Counted from the first letter of the stretch, positions 1 to 9,015 are shown. The stretch is DNA of 64,000 nt from Terasakiella sp. SH-1 (GCF_004564135.1 NZ_CP038255.1:2467501-2531500); one strand, 5' to 3'. The notes: generated by a model not told the origin, from the sequence alone. Numbers and translations: made by a program.

Positions 1-29
1 GACGACCCCCCCAGCAATCATACCTATTA

Positions 30-674
30 TTAACGGCGTAAAACCGTCTGATCAAAGGGCAAGCGGTCCTGCCAACCAAAGCGCACCAGCTCGGGGACAT
101 CATGTTCTTCTTCGGGATAGCCAATACAAAGATATGCAACCAAGTCCCAGCTATCCTGCTGAATATCCAGAATTTCCTTAATCATATCCGGTTCAATAAT
201 AGATACCCAGCCGATGCCGACCCCTTGGGCACGTGCCGATAACCACAGTGTCTGAATACTGGACACAACCGAATATTTCAGTGTTTCCGGCATGGTCTTT
301 TGCCCCAGCCCTTGCCCAACCGTGGTGTGGCTATCGCAAAAAACCGCCACCTGGGCTGGCGCACGATCCAGTCCGGATAATTTCAGCGAGGCATAGGTCT
401 CAGCCTTTTGACCATCATAATCTTTAAGTGCCTCTTGATTACAGGCTTCAAAATTATCACGGATGGCTTTGCGGCAATTCTGATCTTCCACCACAACAAA
501 ACGCCACGGCTGGCTATTGCCCACAGACGGTGCCAACGTGGCTGTTTCCAACAAATTATCTAACAACCCTGAGGGCAGCGGGTCTGTTTTAAAATGACGC
601 ACATCACGACGCCAGCGAAACAGTGCATCCAGTTGTTGCTGAAATTGGAGGTCAAAAACGGGTGGTGTCGGCAT
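30..674 (-). CDS. bluB: 5,6-dimethylbenzimidazole synthase (BluB family)
   Basis: A 214-residue nitroreductase-fold flavoprotein. BluB cleaves reduced FMN with O2 to make 5,6-dimethylbenzimidazole, the lower ligand of vitamin B12. The sequence shows the family's N-terminal WRRDVRHF segment (about residues 21-28), the APSVGNSQPWRF flavin-binding stretch (about 48-59) and GVGIGWVSI near residue 155, which separate BluB from ordinary nitroreductases. Length is normal for the family. It stands alone: no other cobalamin gene and no B12 riboswitch is visible nearby, so it probably serves a pathway encoded elsewhere. Cytoplasmic. A less specific nitroreductase is the alternative. Confidence 0.85.
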   Translation of the reverse strand: MPTPPVFDLQFQQQLDALFRWRRDVRHFKTDPLPSGLLDNLLETATLAPSVGNSQPWRFVVVEDQNCRKAIRDNFEACNQEALKDYDGQKAETYASLKLSGLDRAPAQVAVFCDSHTTVGQGLGQKTMPETLKYSVVSSIQTLWLSARAQGVGIGWVSIIEPDMIKEILDIQQDSWDLVAYLCIGYPEEEHDVPELVRFGWQDRLPFDQTVLRR

Positions 675-734
675 AAAAAAATCCCTGTATTTTTAGGGAG
701 GGACTGTACTGCCTTTGGCACAAAATAAAAAGTC

Positions 735-3191
735 TCATTTGCGACAATAAGCTTCAAACTCTTCAGGCGCCAAGGGCTTGCTATAATAATAGCCCTGGAT
801 CATGTCACATTCCTGTTCCATCACAAATTTGCGTTGCTGCGGGCTTTCCACCCCTTCGGCCACCACTTTAATGCCCAGTTTATGCGCCATAACAATGATC
901 GCTTCAACAAGGGCTGCATCCCCTTCATCACGATCCACATCCATAATAAAGGCCCGGTCAATTTTCAACACATCAAAGGAAAAACGTTTCAAGTAATTCA
1001 AAGATGAATAGCCTGTTCCAAAATCATCCAGATAAATCTGAACACCAAGATCACGGATATTTTCCAGTAATAATGCCGCCCCGTCCGGGTCTTGCATCAC
1101 CAGCGTTTCCGTAATTTCCAAAGACAGCTGCTTGGGTCGAACCCCATATGCCTGCATCACCCCTTGCAGTTTTTCAACCAAGTTTTGATTGCGCAACTGA
1201 TGGGGAGAAAGGTTCACCGCCACACGAATATCCTTAAGCTCCTCAACCGACTGCCAGTCATGAATTTGCTGACAGACCTGTTCCAGAACCTGCGCCCCAA
1301 TCTCGTCAATCAGCCCGGTCTCTTCGGCAATAGAGATAAAATAGCCCGGCCCGACAAGCCCCCTGGCCGGGTGGTTCCAACGCGCCAATGCCTCACAGGA
1401 AATGACATCGCCGCTTTTCACATCCACAACAGGTTGATAGTGAACAACAAATTCCTTCTTATCAATTGCCTGGCGTAATTCACGTTCCAGAACCATCGCC
1501 TCATGGGCGATTTTATTCATCTCAGGCGTATAGAAACGGAAACTGTTACGCCCCGCTTCCTTCGCCTGATACATGGCCGTATCGGCATTTCGCATCAAAG
1601 CTTCCAACGCCACCCCATCATCGGGATAAACCGTAATCCCGACACTGGCGGTCAAAAAGATATCATGGTCCAGCACCGAAAACGTCTGCGACATTTCTGC
1701 CAGAATTTTATTGGCAACCTTTTCAATATCATAGGAATGTTTGATATCTGGAATAATGACGGTGAACTCATCCCCGCCAAGGCGCGAAACCGTATCTGTT
1801 TCACGCACACAGCCGAGTAATCTTTTTGACGCATCCATCAACAGGGCATCACCGACATTATGCCCCAATGTATCATTCACCGACTTAAAACGATCCAGAT
1901 CGAGAAACATCAGGGCAACCTGCGTCCCATTTCTTTTGGCGCGCATCATCGCACGGCTGAGGCGATCCAAAAACAGGTTACGGTTGGGCAGACTGGTCAA
2001 GCCATCATAATTGGCCTGATGCTTGATCAGTTCTTCCGCCTTCTTTCGTTTGGTAATATCACTAAAGACTGCCACATATTGACAGATATCCCCCTGTTCA
2101 TCGTGAACAGAAGAAATCGACAGCCATTCGGCATAAAGATCACCATTTTTACGACGGTTCCAAATTTCACCCTGCCAGCGCCCACGCTCACTTAATTGCA
2201 GCCACATGGTATGATAAAATTCCTGATCCTGACGCCCGGAACTTAAAAAACCGGGATCACGCCCCAGAACCTCTTCCTCGCTATATCCCGTTACTCGCGT
2301 GAAAGACGGGTTCACAGCCTGAATTCTGTTTTGTGTATCGGTCACAACAATGGCTTCTGAGGTGGTGTCAAACACCGTTTGTGCCAAACGCAATTCATTT
2401 TCATAGAGTTTGCGTTCTGAAATATCAACAACAGCCCCGACAATACCGCTTTTGCCATCCGCACCTGTATAACGCGCCTTATGTGACAACACATGATGAT
2501 CCCCATCAGAACGGGGCAGGGACATTTCAACCAATTCCTCCCCGCCTTCTTTCAGCAGGGTTGCATTATGTTTTTGTAAATCCTGTGCAATCTCATCGGG
2601 ATAAAAAACATCAATGGACTTGCCAAGAATATCTTCAATGGGGCGTTCCAGAAAATCCGCCATTGCCGTATTGCAGCCTAAGAACCTGAGTTCCTCATCC
2701 TTATAATAAATCGGGGTGGGAACGGTATCTATGATGGTTTGCAAGAATTTGGCTTGTTCTGCCATTGCCTTATGGTTTTCAGCAACTTTTTGTTCCAGTT
2801 GCGCCACATGCAAGGCACGCAGGACGCTTTGTTCCAGCTTCAACCAAAAATCAATCCCGCTGTTTTTTAATAAAAAGTCCTGAGCCCCAGCCTGCATGGC
2901 ATCAATAATAACTTGCCTGTCATCGGCCCCGGTCAACATCACCACCGCAACAAGATTATCATTGCATCGTAACGTCTTAAGCATTTCCAGCCCAGTCATC
3001 CCCGGATCCATGACCTGATCCAGCACAATCAAATCGACAGGCTGATGTTCCAGATATTCAAAAGCTTCTTCTGCATTTTTACAGCTGGAAACCTGATACT
3101 TTTTTTTCGCCAGAAAAGCACTGACCACACGGCGAATCACTGGGTCATCATCGACGATCAGGACATGCGTATCATTGGCGTTGCTGGACAT
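735..3191 (-). CDS. Response regulator with PAS-PAS-GGDEF-EAL (cyclic-di-GMP turnover)
   Basis: An 818-residue multidomain signalling protein. In order: a receiver domain (residues 9-125, acidic cluster VDDDP, phospho-acceptor D58 in VLDQV), two PAS domains (about 145-265 and 270-390), GGDEF (about 395-555, intact RLGGDEF) and EAL (about 565-815, intact EALARW and DDFGTGYSSL). Both output motifs are intact, so it could be a diguanylate cyclase, a phosphodiesterase or both; sequence does not decide. No membrane segment, so it is cytoplasmic and must receive phosphate from a kinase that is not adjacent. Such proteins switch between motility and surface life. The short PAS-PAS part senses an unknown signal. 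Confidence 0.9.
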   Translation of the reverse strand: MSSNANDTHVLIVDDDPVIRRVVSAFLAKKKYQVSSCKNAEEAFEYLEHQPVDLIVLDQVMDPGMTGLEMLKTLRCNDNLVAVVMLTGADDRQVIIDAMQAGAQDFLLKNSGIDFWLKLEQSVLRALHVAQLEQKVAENHKAMAEQAKFLQTIIDTVPTPIYYKDEELRFLGCNTAMADFLERPIEDILGKSIDVFYPDEIAQDLQKHNATLLKEGGEELVEMSLPRSDGDHHVLSHKARYTGADGKSGIVGAVVDISERKLYENELRLAQTVFDTTSEAIVVTDTQNRIQAVNPSFTRVTGYSEEEVLGRDPGFLSSGRQDQEFYHTMWLQLSERGRWQGEIWNRRKNGDLYAEWLSISSVHDEQGDICQYVAVFSDITKRKKAEELIKHQANYDGLTSLPNRNLFLDRLSRAMMRAKRNGTQVALMFLDLDRFKSVNDTLGHNVGDALLMDASKRLLGCVRETDTVSRLGGDEFTVIIPDIKHSYDIEKVANKILAEMSQTFSVLDHDIFLTASVGITVYPDDGVALEALMRNADTAMYQAKEAGRNSFRFYTPEMNKIAHEAMVLERELRQAIDKKEFVVHYQPVVDVKSGDVISCEALARWNHPARGLVGPGYFISIAEETGLIDEIGAQVLEQVCQQIHDWQSVEELKDIRVAVNLSPHQLRNQNLVEKLQGVMQAYGVRPKQLSLEITETLVMQDPDGAALLLENIRDLGVQIYLDDFGTGYSSLNYLKRFSFDVLKIDRAFIMDVDRDEGDAALVEAIIVMAHKLGIKVVAEGVESPQQRKFVMEQECDMIQGYYYSKPLAPEEFEAYCRK

Positions 3192-3353
3192 TGGAAAGGT
3201 AAAATCCCTGCGATCAGTATTTTCTTATGATTTTGTGTGTTTTATCCTAATTTAACCTATAGTGCTAAGGATTTATATATCTCTTTATAGATAACTTGCG
3301 AACAGCCCCTGTTTAACGCACACTAAAATCAAACCATAGCAAGGAGAACGCCG

Positions 3354-3530
3354 ATGTCATTTCAACTCGTTTTACCGTGGCTGGTCATGCTTCCTATGAT
3401 TTATGGCAGCACTTTAATTGGTGTTCCCATGTTTCTCGCCATTTTTCTTGCCGCAATCGGCCTGTCAGCCATGCACATCTGTGATATGAAATGCACAAAA
3501 GCCGAAGAAGAGGCAAAAGAAGGCTGTTAG
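3354..3530 (+). CDS. Small hydrophobic membrane protein, 58 residues, unknown
   Basis: An ORF below the usual length cut-off but with a perfect Shine-Dalgarno AAGGAG (3341-3346) seven bases before the ATG. The product has two hydrophobic stretches (about residues 5-22 and 24-43, rich in Leu, Ile, Met and Phe) and a charged Glu/Lys/Cys tail with Cys at about 44, 48 and 58. That suggests a one- or two-pass inner-membrane peptide with a cytoplasmic tail. It ends 3 bases before the convergent marR stop. No family recognised. The strong ribosome site and clean ORF argue that it is translated. Confidence 0.6.
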   Translation: MSFQLVLPWLVMLPMIYGSTLIGVPMFLAIFLAAIGLSAMHICDMKCTKAEEEAKEGC

Positions 3531-3533
3531 ACC

Positions 3534-4004
3534 CTAAACCAGACTTTCCGCCCGCTTGGACAGTTTACGTAAAATCCGGTCCAGTGCGGCATATTCTTCT
3601 GTGGATAAAGACGCACTGACGTCATCTTCAAAATCCAGTGCAAGCTTGCCAAGGCGGGCAAAAACCTCTTTACCGACCGGCGTCAGTTTCAACAAGTTGC
3701 GGCGACGATCAACCGTATCGCCTTCGCGTTGAATCCAGCCTTTTTTCTCCAATCGGGCCACAGCACGAGACACCTGTACTTTATCCAAATGGGAATGGGC
3801 ACCAATCTCATGGCCGCTTTGGGGTTCATAGTGACCTAAATTTGCCATAACGCGCCATTCACCAATGGTCATGTCATATTCTTTGGAATAACGCTTGGAA
3901 AACCCCTGACTCATCAAATGGGCAATCACAGCCATGCGGTAAGGCAGATATTGCTCCAGAATTAAGTCCCGTTGTACTTCATCTTCTTCGTCACGAAGCA
4001 GCAT
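3534..4004 (-). CDS. MarR-family transcriptional regulator
   Basis: 156 residues with the winged-helix MarR core: a helical dimerisation N-terminus, YDMTIGEWRVMANL (about 43-56), recognition helix region DKVQVSRAVARLEKKGWI (about 75-92) and the wing DTVDRRRNLLKLT (about 97-109). MarR proteins repress adjacent genes and release DNA on binding small, often aromatic, ligands. It is divergent from the fumarylacetoacetase/maleylacetoacetate isomerase pair with 162 bases between them, so it probably controls that pair and itself. A palindrome TTTCAAATGAAA (4100-4111) in the shared region is a candidate operator. The ligand is unknown; an aromatic acid or its CoA ester is a guess from context. Confidence 0.85.
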   Translation of the reverse strand: MLLRDEEDEVQRDLILEQYLPYRMAVIAHLMSQGFSKRYSKEYDMTIGEWRVMANLGHYEPQSGHEIGAHSHLDKVQVSRAVARLEKKGWIQREGDTVDRRRNLLKLTPVGKEVFARLGKLALDFEDDVSASLSTEEYAALDRILRKLSKRAESLV

Positions 4005-4099
4005 ATCCCATGCCTTCCTTGTAAGCGTTTTGCAATCAAAGTGTTATAACGTCCCCACACTATTTTTTGCAAGGTCTTGGCATTTTTTACTTGAATTGG

Positions 4100-4111
4100 T
4101 TTCAAATGAAA
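4100..4111. promoter_or_regulatory. Candidate MarR operator (TTTCAAATGAAA)
   Basis: Seen: a near-perfect palindrome TTTCAAATGAAA in the marR/fahA divergent region, followed by a looser GCGAAACTAA copy. A very similar ATTTCAATTGAAACT motif occurs twice in tandem at 22792-22821, upstream of the liv-type transporter gene. Inference: a shared operator for the adjacent MarR protein. Confidence 0.4.
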
Positions 4112-4166
4112 TTATTATTAAGCGAAACTAATTCACCTTCGATCAGATGTTAAGGAAGCCAGCCCC

Positions 4167-5177
4167 ATGAAACTTGCCACGTTAAAAGACGGATCCCGCG
4201 ATGGACAACTTGTTGTCGTCTCAAAAGACCTGACCTCCTATGTTTCTGCTGCCTCCATTGCAGCCAACCTGCAAACGGCTCTTGATAATTGGGCTGAAAC
4301 CTCTGTCAAACTGCAAGCGCTATCAGATGAACTGAACAACGCTCAAGCAACAAACGCACAAGAGTTTGATCAAAGCCAATGTATGCCCCCCCTGCCACGC
4401 AGCTACCAATGGGCTGACGGTTCTGCCTACGTCAACCATGTGGAACTGGTGCGCAAGGCCCGTGGGGCTGAACTACCGGACAGCTTCTGGACAGACCCGC
4501 TGATGTATCAAGGTGGCTCTGACGACTTCATTGGTCCGCGTGAGGATATTCCGCTGGCCTCTGATGAATGGGGCGTGGATTTTGAGGCGGAGATCGCCGT
4601 TATTACCGATGACGTGCCCATGTCCTCCACCCCAGAAGACTGCAAGAACCATATCAAACTGCTCATGCTGGTGAATGATTGCTCCCTGCGCGGCCTGATC
4701 CCCGGTGAACTGGCAAAAGGCTTTGGCTTCTTCCAATCCAAGCCCGCTTCCGCCTTTTCCCCGGTCTGTATCACACCAGATGAATTGGGTGATGCCTGGG
4801 ATGGGGAAAAAGTCAACCTGCCGCTTCTCTCTACTCTCAATGGCGACGCCTTTGGTAAGCCCGAAGCGGGCGTTGATATGACTTTCACTTTCCCGAAACT
4901 GGTGTCCCACATCTGTAAAACCCGCAATGTGGGGGCTGGTTCCATTATCGGGTCCGGCACCGTTTCCAACAAGATGAACGGCGGACCGGGTAAGCCCGTT
5001 TCAGAAGGCGGGGTTGGCTATTCCTGTATTGCTGAAATCCGCATGATTGAAACCATTGAAAATGGCGAGCCTTCCACCCCGTTCATGAAATTTGGGGACA
5101 CCATCAAAATCGAAATGAACGACAAAAACGGTCAGTCCATTTTCGGCACTATTGAACAGACTATGGTGAAAAACTGA
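4167..5177 (+). CDS. fahA: Fumarylacetoacetate hydrolase (fumarylacetoacetase)
   Basis: 336 residues of the FAH fold. The enzyme splits fumarylacetoacetate to fumarate and acetoacetate, the last step of homogentisate/tyrosine breakdown. Metal-binding acidic residues are visible in DFEAEIAVI (about 131-139) and in NDCSLRGLIPGE (about 170-181), with GSGTVSNKMNGGPG in the C-terminal half. Its TGA overlaps the ATG of maleylacetoacetate isomerase (TGATG), so the two are translationally coupled and act in sequence. Homogentisate dioxygenase (hmgA) is not in the window. The upstream gene is a divergent MarR regulator. Cytoplasmic. Confidence 0.9.
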   Translation: MKLATLKDGSRDGQLVVVSKDLTSYVSAASIAANLQTALDNWAETSVKLQALSDELNNAQATNAQEFDQSQCMPPLPRSYQWADGSAYVNHVELVRKARGAELPDSFWTDPLMYQGGSDDFIGPREDIPLASDEWGVDFEAEIAVITDDVPMSSTPEDCKNHIKLLMLVNDCSLRGLIPGELAKGFGFFQSKPASAFSPVCITPDELGDAWDGEKVNLPLLSTLNGDAFGKPEAGVDMTFTFPKLVSHICKTRNVGAGSIIGSGTVSNKMNGGPGKPVSEGGVGYSCIAEIRMIETIENGEPSTPFMKFGDTIKIEMNDKNGQSIFGTIEQTMVKN

Positions 5178-5812
5178 TGAAGCTTTATGACTACTGGCGT
5201 TCATCTGCGTCTTATCGTCTGCGTATTGCCCTGAATTTGAAAAATATCCCTTATGAACATATCTGTGTTCATCTGGTCAAAGGTGGCGGACAACAACATA
5301 GCGCGGATTATAAGGCGAAGAACCCGCAAGGCTTTGTCCCCGCCCTGGAATTAGAGGACGGCACCATCCTGACCCAATCCATGGCGATTTTGGAATATCT
5401 GGATGAAACCCATCCCACCCCTGCCCTGCTGCCAAGCGATGCCTTGGGCCGTGCAGAAGTGCGCTCCCTTGCCCAAGTGATTGCCAGTGACATTCACCCA
5501 GTGAACAACCTGCGCATTCTTAAATATCTGGCAGGTGAATTGGGTGTGGCCGATGAACAGAAAATGACCTGGTATCGTCACTGGATCACCAAAGGCTTTG
5601 AAGCCTTAGAAGCCCGCCTTGGCAATACAGGCTTTTGTTATGGGGACAGCCCGACACTGGCCGATATCTGCCTGATCCCGCAAGTTTACAATGCCCACCG
5701 TTTCAATGTGGACATGACGCCTTTCCCGAAAATTTCAGCCATTAACGAGAACTGCCTGAAGATTGAGGCTTTTGACAAAGCTGTACCGGAAAACCAACCG
5801 GATGCAGAATAG
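5177..5812 (+). CDS. maiA: Maleylacetoacetate isomerase (zeta-class GST)
   Basis: 211 residues. It isomerises maleylacetoacetate to fumarylacetoacetate using glutathione, feeding the enzyme encoded just upstream. The N-terminal thioredoxin-like domain starts LYDYWRSSASYRLRIALN, carrying the SSAS glutathione-activating motif typical of zeta GSTs (residues about 9-12), followed by FVPALELEDG and QSMAILEYLDE. The helical C-terminal domain has DSPTLADICLIPQVYNA. Start ATG overlaps the fahA stop. A structured intergenic repeat follows directly. Function is well supported by the family motif and the neighbour. Confidence 0.9.
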   Translation: MKLYDYWRSSASYRLRIALNLKNIPYEHICVHLVKGGGQQHSADYKAKNPQGFVPALELEDGTILTQSMAILEYLDETHPTPALLPSDALGRAEVRSLAQVIASDIHPVNNLRILKYLAGELGVADEQKMTWYRHWITKGFEALEARLGNTGFCYGDSPTLADICLIPQVYNAHRFNVDMTPFPKISAINENCLKIEAFDKAVPENQPDAE

Positions 5813-5816
5813 TTAA

Positions 5817-5883
5817 GTCGTCCTCGCGTATGCGGGGACCTCTCTCCTCATGGAAAAAGACCCCCGATCAAGTCGGGGATGAC
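5817..5883. repeat. Paired palindromic intergenic repeat, copy 1
   Basis: Two palindromes (CCTCGCGTATGCGGGG and CCCCGATCAAGTCGGGG) flanked by GTCGTC and GATGAC, lying between the convergent maiA and paaY. The same design recurs at 8256-8325 and 16004-16065. It resembles REP/BIME-type dispersed repeats of Alphaproteobacteria and may also end transcription or protect mRNA ends. Confidence 0.8.
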
Positions 5884-5885
5884 TT

Positions 5886-6497
5886 TTAACCCTTTGTCTC
5901 AAACAAAGGCTTCACATCGCCACTGGGCATACGCGCGCGGTTTTCTTCAACTTCGCGCAAAGGGATGGCTGGCTTCATGGTCTTAAGCGAACGCACGGCT
6001 AAATCCTGATATTCCTTCGTTCCTGCGCGTTTCCAGGCAAATTCTTCATCTGAAACTTCACGCATCAGCTTGGCCGGCACTCCACCGATGAGGGAACGTT
6101 TTTCAAATTTCAGGCCCGCACGTACAAAGGCAGAGGCAGCAACAATACATTGCGGGCCGATTTCCGCCCCATCCATAATCACCGCATTCATGCCCACAAG
6201 GGCATCTTCGCCGACTACACAGCCGTGCAACACAGCCCCATGGCCGATATGGCCATTTTTCTTCACAATCGTATCCGTGCCGGGGAAACCATGCATGACA
6301 CAGGTATCCTGAATATTGGCCCCTTCTTCCAAAATCAAACGGCCAAAATCCCCGCGCAAACAACAGGCCGGCCCCACATAAACGCCGGGACCGACAATCA
6401 CATCACCAATTAAAACCGCATCCGGATGAACAAAGGCTGTTTCATCAATGACCGGAATAATACCATCAAGTTCATAGACTTTAGGGGACATGGACAT
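5886..6497 (-). CDS. paaY: Phenylacetate degradation protein PaaY (gamma-carbonic-anhydrase-like)
   Basis: 203 residues with a left-handed beta-helix of hexapeptide repeats ([20 protein letters not shown] and following turns, about residues 30-140) and a C-terminal helix. The family binds zinc through histidines, here in the HGFPG, HIGHG and VLHG segments. PaaY proteins are thioesterases that hydrolyse a dead-end CoA compound formed when the phenylacetate ring cleavage stalls. It lies downstream of paaN on the same strand but a hairpin with a T-rich tail separates them. RBS AAGGGA lies before the ATG at 6497; an ATG two codons later is possible. Confidence 0.88.
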   Translation of the reverse strand: MSMSPKVYELDGIIPVIDETAFVHPDAVLIGDVIVGPGVYVGPACCLRGDFGRLILEEGANIQDTCVMHGFPGTDTIVKKNGHIGHGAVLHGCVVGEDALVGMNAVIMDGAEIGPQCIVAASAFVRAGLKFEKRSLIGGVPAKLMREVSDEEFAWKRAGTKEYQDLAVRSLKTMKPAIPLREVEENRARMPSGDVKPLFETKG

Positions 6498-6508
6498 AAG
6501 CTTTTCCC

Positions 6509-6551
6509 TTATAAAATAAAAGCGAGCCCCTACTTTATGCAGGAGCCCGCT
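6509..6551 (-). terminator. Hairpin between paaN and paaY
   Basis: On the minus strand an interrupted stem (AGCGGGCTCCTGC paired with its near complement at 6521-6533) with a short loop is followed by a T-rich run. It could end or attenuate paaN transcription before paaY. Confidence 0.5.
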
Positions 6552-6573
6552 TTACATGAGAAGTAAATAATTG

Positions 6574-8232
6574 TTAACGGCGGCTTTGAACCACGCGGAA
6601 ACGACCTGATACAAAGTTCCCATCTGTCAGGGCCGCATTCGCTGCCGGGTTCGCCCCTGTGGCGTGGAAATCAGAAAAGGCCGCGGACTGATTGACAAAC
6701 ACACCGCCTGTCAGGTTGATGGACAGATTGACACCGACTTCAAGAGCTGCGTCTTCCACAGCTTCAATCACATCATCATTCTTGGAATAAAGCCCCAAGG
6801 TAATCGCACCATTTTCAGAAATGGTCTGGCTCATTTTCGCAATACTGTCTTCTGTGCTGTCTGTTGCGATTACAAAGACAATCGGGCCGAACAATTCTTC
6901 TGAATATTTTTCCACATCAGCCCCATCAACCTTAATAATCACCGGTGTATGACACTGCACCCCTTTAAACATTGGGTGGTCAATCTGGGTCGTATCCAGC
7001 ACCACATCACCAAGCTTTTTAGCCTCTTCCATACGATCCAGAATAGACTTGTTCTGAATGGAACCGAGCACTTCCACCGCACGTTCCGGCACAGAGAGGA
7101 ATTTTTCAACGCCTGTAGCAATGGCTTTTGCCACATCATCAAAGCTCATTTTCTCGCCATTTACGTCAATACCATCACGCGGGATAAAGACGTTTTGCGG
7201 TGTGGTACACATCTGACCCGAATAAAGGCTGAACGTGAAGGACAGGTTGCGTGAAATCCCTTTGATGTCATCAAAATCATCAATCACAATGGCATTCACG
7301 CCCGCTTTTTCCGTATAGACTTGGGCCTGCTTGCAGTTGTCTTCCAACCAGTTCCCAAATTCGCTAGACCCCGTAAAGTCGATGATCTTCGTATCTTTAT
7401 GCGTGGCAAATTCCTTGGTGATCGGTGCATCCAGCGTATCAACCGCCAAACACACCAAATTCGGATCAATACCCGCCTCACTCAACACATCGCGGATGAT
7501 CTCAACCGTAATGGCCAGTGGTAAAACAGCGCGTGGGTGCGGCTTCACAATCACACCGTTGCCTGTGATCAAGGAGGCAAAAATACCCGGATAGCCATTC
7601 CATGTGGGGAAAGTCGCACAACCGACCATCAAGGAAACACCACGACCAACAGCCGTATATTTCTTTTTCATTTCCAGCGGGTCATGCTTGCCTTGCGGCT
7701 TCACCCAATCAGCTGTTTCAGGATGACGCATCAATTCGTCATAACCATAGGCAACCGCTTCAAGCCCACGATCTTGTGCATGTGCCCCACCGGCCTGAAA
7801 CGCCATCATGAAAGCCTGCCCCGTGGTATGCATCACTGAAAAAGCGATCTCGAAACTTTTGGCATTCAGTCGTTCCAGAATTTCCATACAAACGCCCGCA
7901 CGACCCTTGGGGCCAAGCTTGCGCCATTCTTTTGTCGCCGCCTTGGACGCGGCCATCATGGCATCTACATCAGGGGCCGGATATTGAACGTTCAGCTCCA
8001 CCCCAAACGGGCCTTCTTCTGCGCCTAATGTGCCGCCGGATGTGGGCTGATCAATTTCAAAGGTTTTGCCCAAATGAGCCTGAAATGCCTTGATCCCATC
8101 GTCTTGTGCCGTTTCACCATAGACACGCGGGCTTGGCATTTCTTTATAACCGGACCAATAGCCACGAGTGCGCGCAGCTTCACAAGCTTGTTCCAGTTTC
8201 TCTTTATGTTTTTCAAAAAGCTCCAGGCTCAT
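6574..8232 (-). CDS. paaN: Phenylacetate degradation aldehyde dehydrogenase PaaN
   Basis: 552 residues, the usual length of the PaaN (TIGR02288-like) family. Aldehyde dehydrogenase fold: NAD(P)-site region SLMVGCATFPTWNGYPG and VIVKPHPRAVLP (about 200-240), FTGSSEFG (about 290), and the catalytic cysteine in SLYSGQMCTTPQ (about 340). It has no C-terminal MaoC-type hydratase domain, so unlike PaaZ it can only oxidise the ring-opened semialdehyde; the ring-opening hydrolase must be separate and is not in the window. Upstream on the same strand is a flavodoxin gene, downstream paaY. A paired palindromic repeat lies between flavodoxin and paaN. Confidence 0.88.
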   Translation of the reverse strand: MSLELFEKHKEKLEQACEAARTRGYWSGYKEMPSPRVYGETAQDDGIKAFQAHLGKTFEIDQPTSGGTLGAEEGPFGVELNVQYPAPDVDAMMAASKAATKEWRKLGPKGRAGVCMEILERLNAKSFEIAFSVMHTTGQAFMMAFQAGGAHAQDRGLEAVAYGYDELMRHPETADWVKPQGKHDPLEMKKKYTAVGRGVSLMVGCATFPTWNGYPGIFASLITGNGVIVKPHPRAVLPLAITVEIIRDVLSEAGIDPNLVCLAVDTLDAPITKEFATHKDTKIIDFTGSSEFGNWLEDNCKQAQVYTEKAGVNAIVIDDFDDIKGISRNLSFTFSLYSGQMCTTPQNVFIPRDGIDVNGEKMSFDDVAKAIATGVEKFLSVPERAVEVLGSIQNKSILDRMEEAKKLGDVVLDTTQIDHPMFKGVQCHTPVIIKVDGADVEKYSEELFGPIVFVIATDSTEDSIAKMSQTISENGAITLGLYSKNDDVIEAVEDAALEVGVNLSINLTGGVFVNQSAAFSDFHATGANPAANAALTDGNFVSGRFRVVQSRR

Positions 8233-8255
8233 TTTTCTTTCCCTTGTTTTTTATT

Positions 8256-8325
8256 GTCGTCATCCCGCACTTGATGCGGGATCTCTGTAAATTTTAAGCA
8301 GATCCCCGATCAAGTCGGGGATGAC
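8256..8325. repeat. Paired palindromic intergenic repeat, copy 2
   Basis: Two palindromes (ATCCCGCACTTGATGCGGGAT and ATCCCCGATCAAGTCGGGGAT), each flanked by GTCGTC or GATGAC, in inverted order. They lie between the flavodoxin stop and the paaN start on the same strand, so this copy is inside a transcribed unit and may form a strong mRNA hairpin. Confidence 0.8.
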
Positions 8326-8332
8326 GTTAATA

Positions 8333-8782
8333 TCAAAGCAGCTCAAGCCACTCTTTAACCCAGTCAATTGCCTCTTCATCCGGCAGGGGCTGTGTACAGG
8401 CATCTACCTCAAGGCGTTCGCCCACACGTTTTGCCCCACAGGCTGTGAAAACCGCATCCATATCCTTGCCTGCCTGACAGAACGTATCTGAATAAGTCTG
8501 ATCCCCCAGCGCAATAATGCCATAGCGAACCTCAGAAAGGTCCGGCGTATCTTCCTTCATCACATCATGAAGCGGAATGATATTGTCGGGCAATTCACCC
8601 AGTCCATGGGTGGAACAACTGATGATAATGGTGTCATGGCCGTCCAACACATCAAGACCATCGTCAAATTCTTCGATAATCTCTACCTCATGGTCCAGAC
8701 GGGACAATTCGTCGTTTAGCGCCTCGGCAACCATTTGGGCGTTGCCCGATTCTGTTCCTACGAATATGGCGATGCTTGTCAT
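8333..8782 (-). CDS. MioC-like flavodoxin
   Basis: 149 residues, a short-chain flavodoxin. FMN phosphate loop GTESGNAQ (about 8-15), first isoalloxazine loop CSTHGLGELPDN (about 56-67) and second loop LGDQTYSDTFCQAG (about 92-105) are all in place; the CQAGKD tail is typical of MioC/sulfite-reductase-type flavodoxins. It carries one or two electrons in the cytoplasm. It is encoded head of a unit with paaN and divergent from a diiron protein gene, and a PaaX-box-like palindrome lies between them. Inference: it is an electron carrier for the ring oxygenase, fed by the FprA-type reductase at 25526. A role elsewhere is possible. Confidence 0.82.
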   Translation of the reverse strand: MTSIAIFVGTESGNAQMVAEALNDELSRLDHEVEIIEEFDDGLDVLDGHDTIIISCSTHGLGELPDNIIPLHDVMKEDTPDLSEVRYGIIALGDQTYSDTFCQAGKDMDAVFTACGAKRVGERLEVDACTQPLPDEEAIDWVKEWLELL

Positions 8783-8906
8783 GACTTACACTCGTTCTTC
8801 TTGGTTTAACCCTGTGCAATCCCTAGATAAATCAGAACTATTTCAAATCTAGAAAGGGACCTTTGCATTTCTTTTAACATTATTGTTTGAATGTTTCTAA
8901 TTTTTT

Positions 8907-8945
8907 TGATACTAAATTTATAGAAAGTTGTCTAGTTTTGTATCA
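8907..8945. promoter_or_regulatory. Candidate PaaX operator, TGATAC-N27-GTATCA
   Basis: Seen: TGATAC (8907-8912) and GTATCA (8940-8945) separated by 27 bases, in the divergent region of the flavodoxin and the diiron gene at 9016. Known: the E. coli PaaX box is TGATTC-N26-28-GAATCA. Two similar arrangements with exactly N27 lie beside paaX. Inference: the site controls both transcription units. Confidence 0.6.
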
Positions 8946-9015
8946 CATTTTATTTTATGATATCAAAACAAGATGAAATTAACAACGCAGCCCATGCGAA
9001 AGGGGAGAGGATATA

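Noticed and set aside
6574-8232. PaaZ as the identity of the aldehyde dehydrogenase
   Set aside because: The protein is 552 residues and ends with the dehydrogenase fold; the MaoC hydratase half of PaaZ (about 680 residues) is missing.
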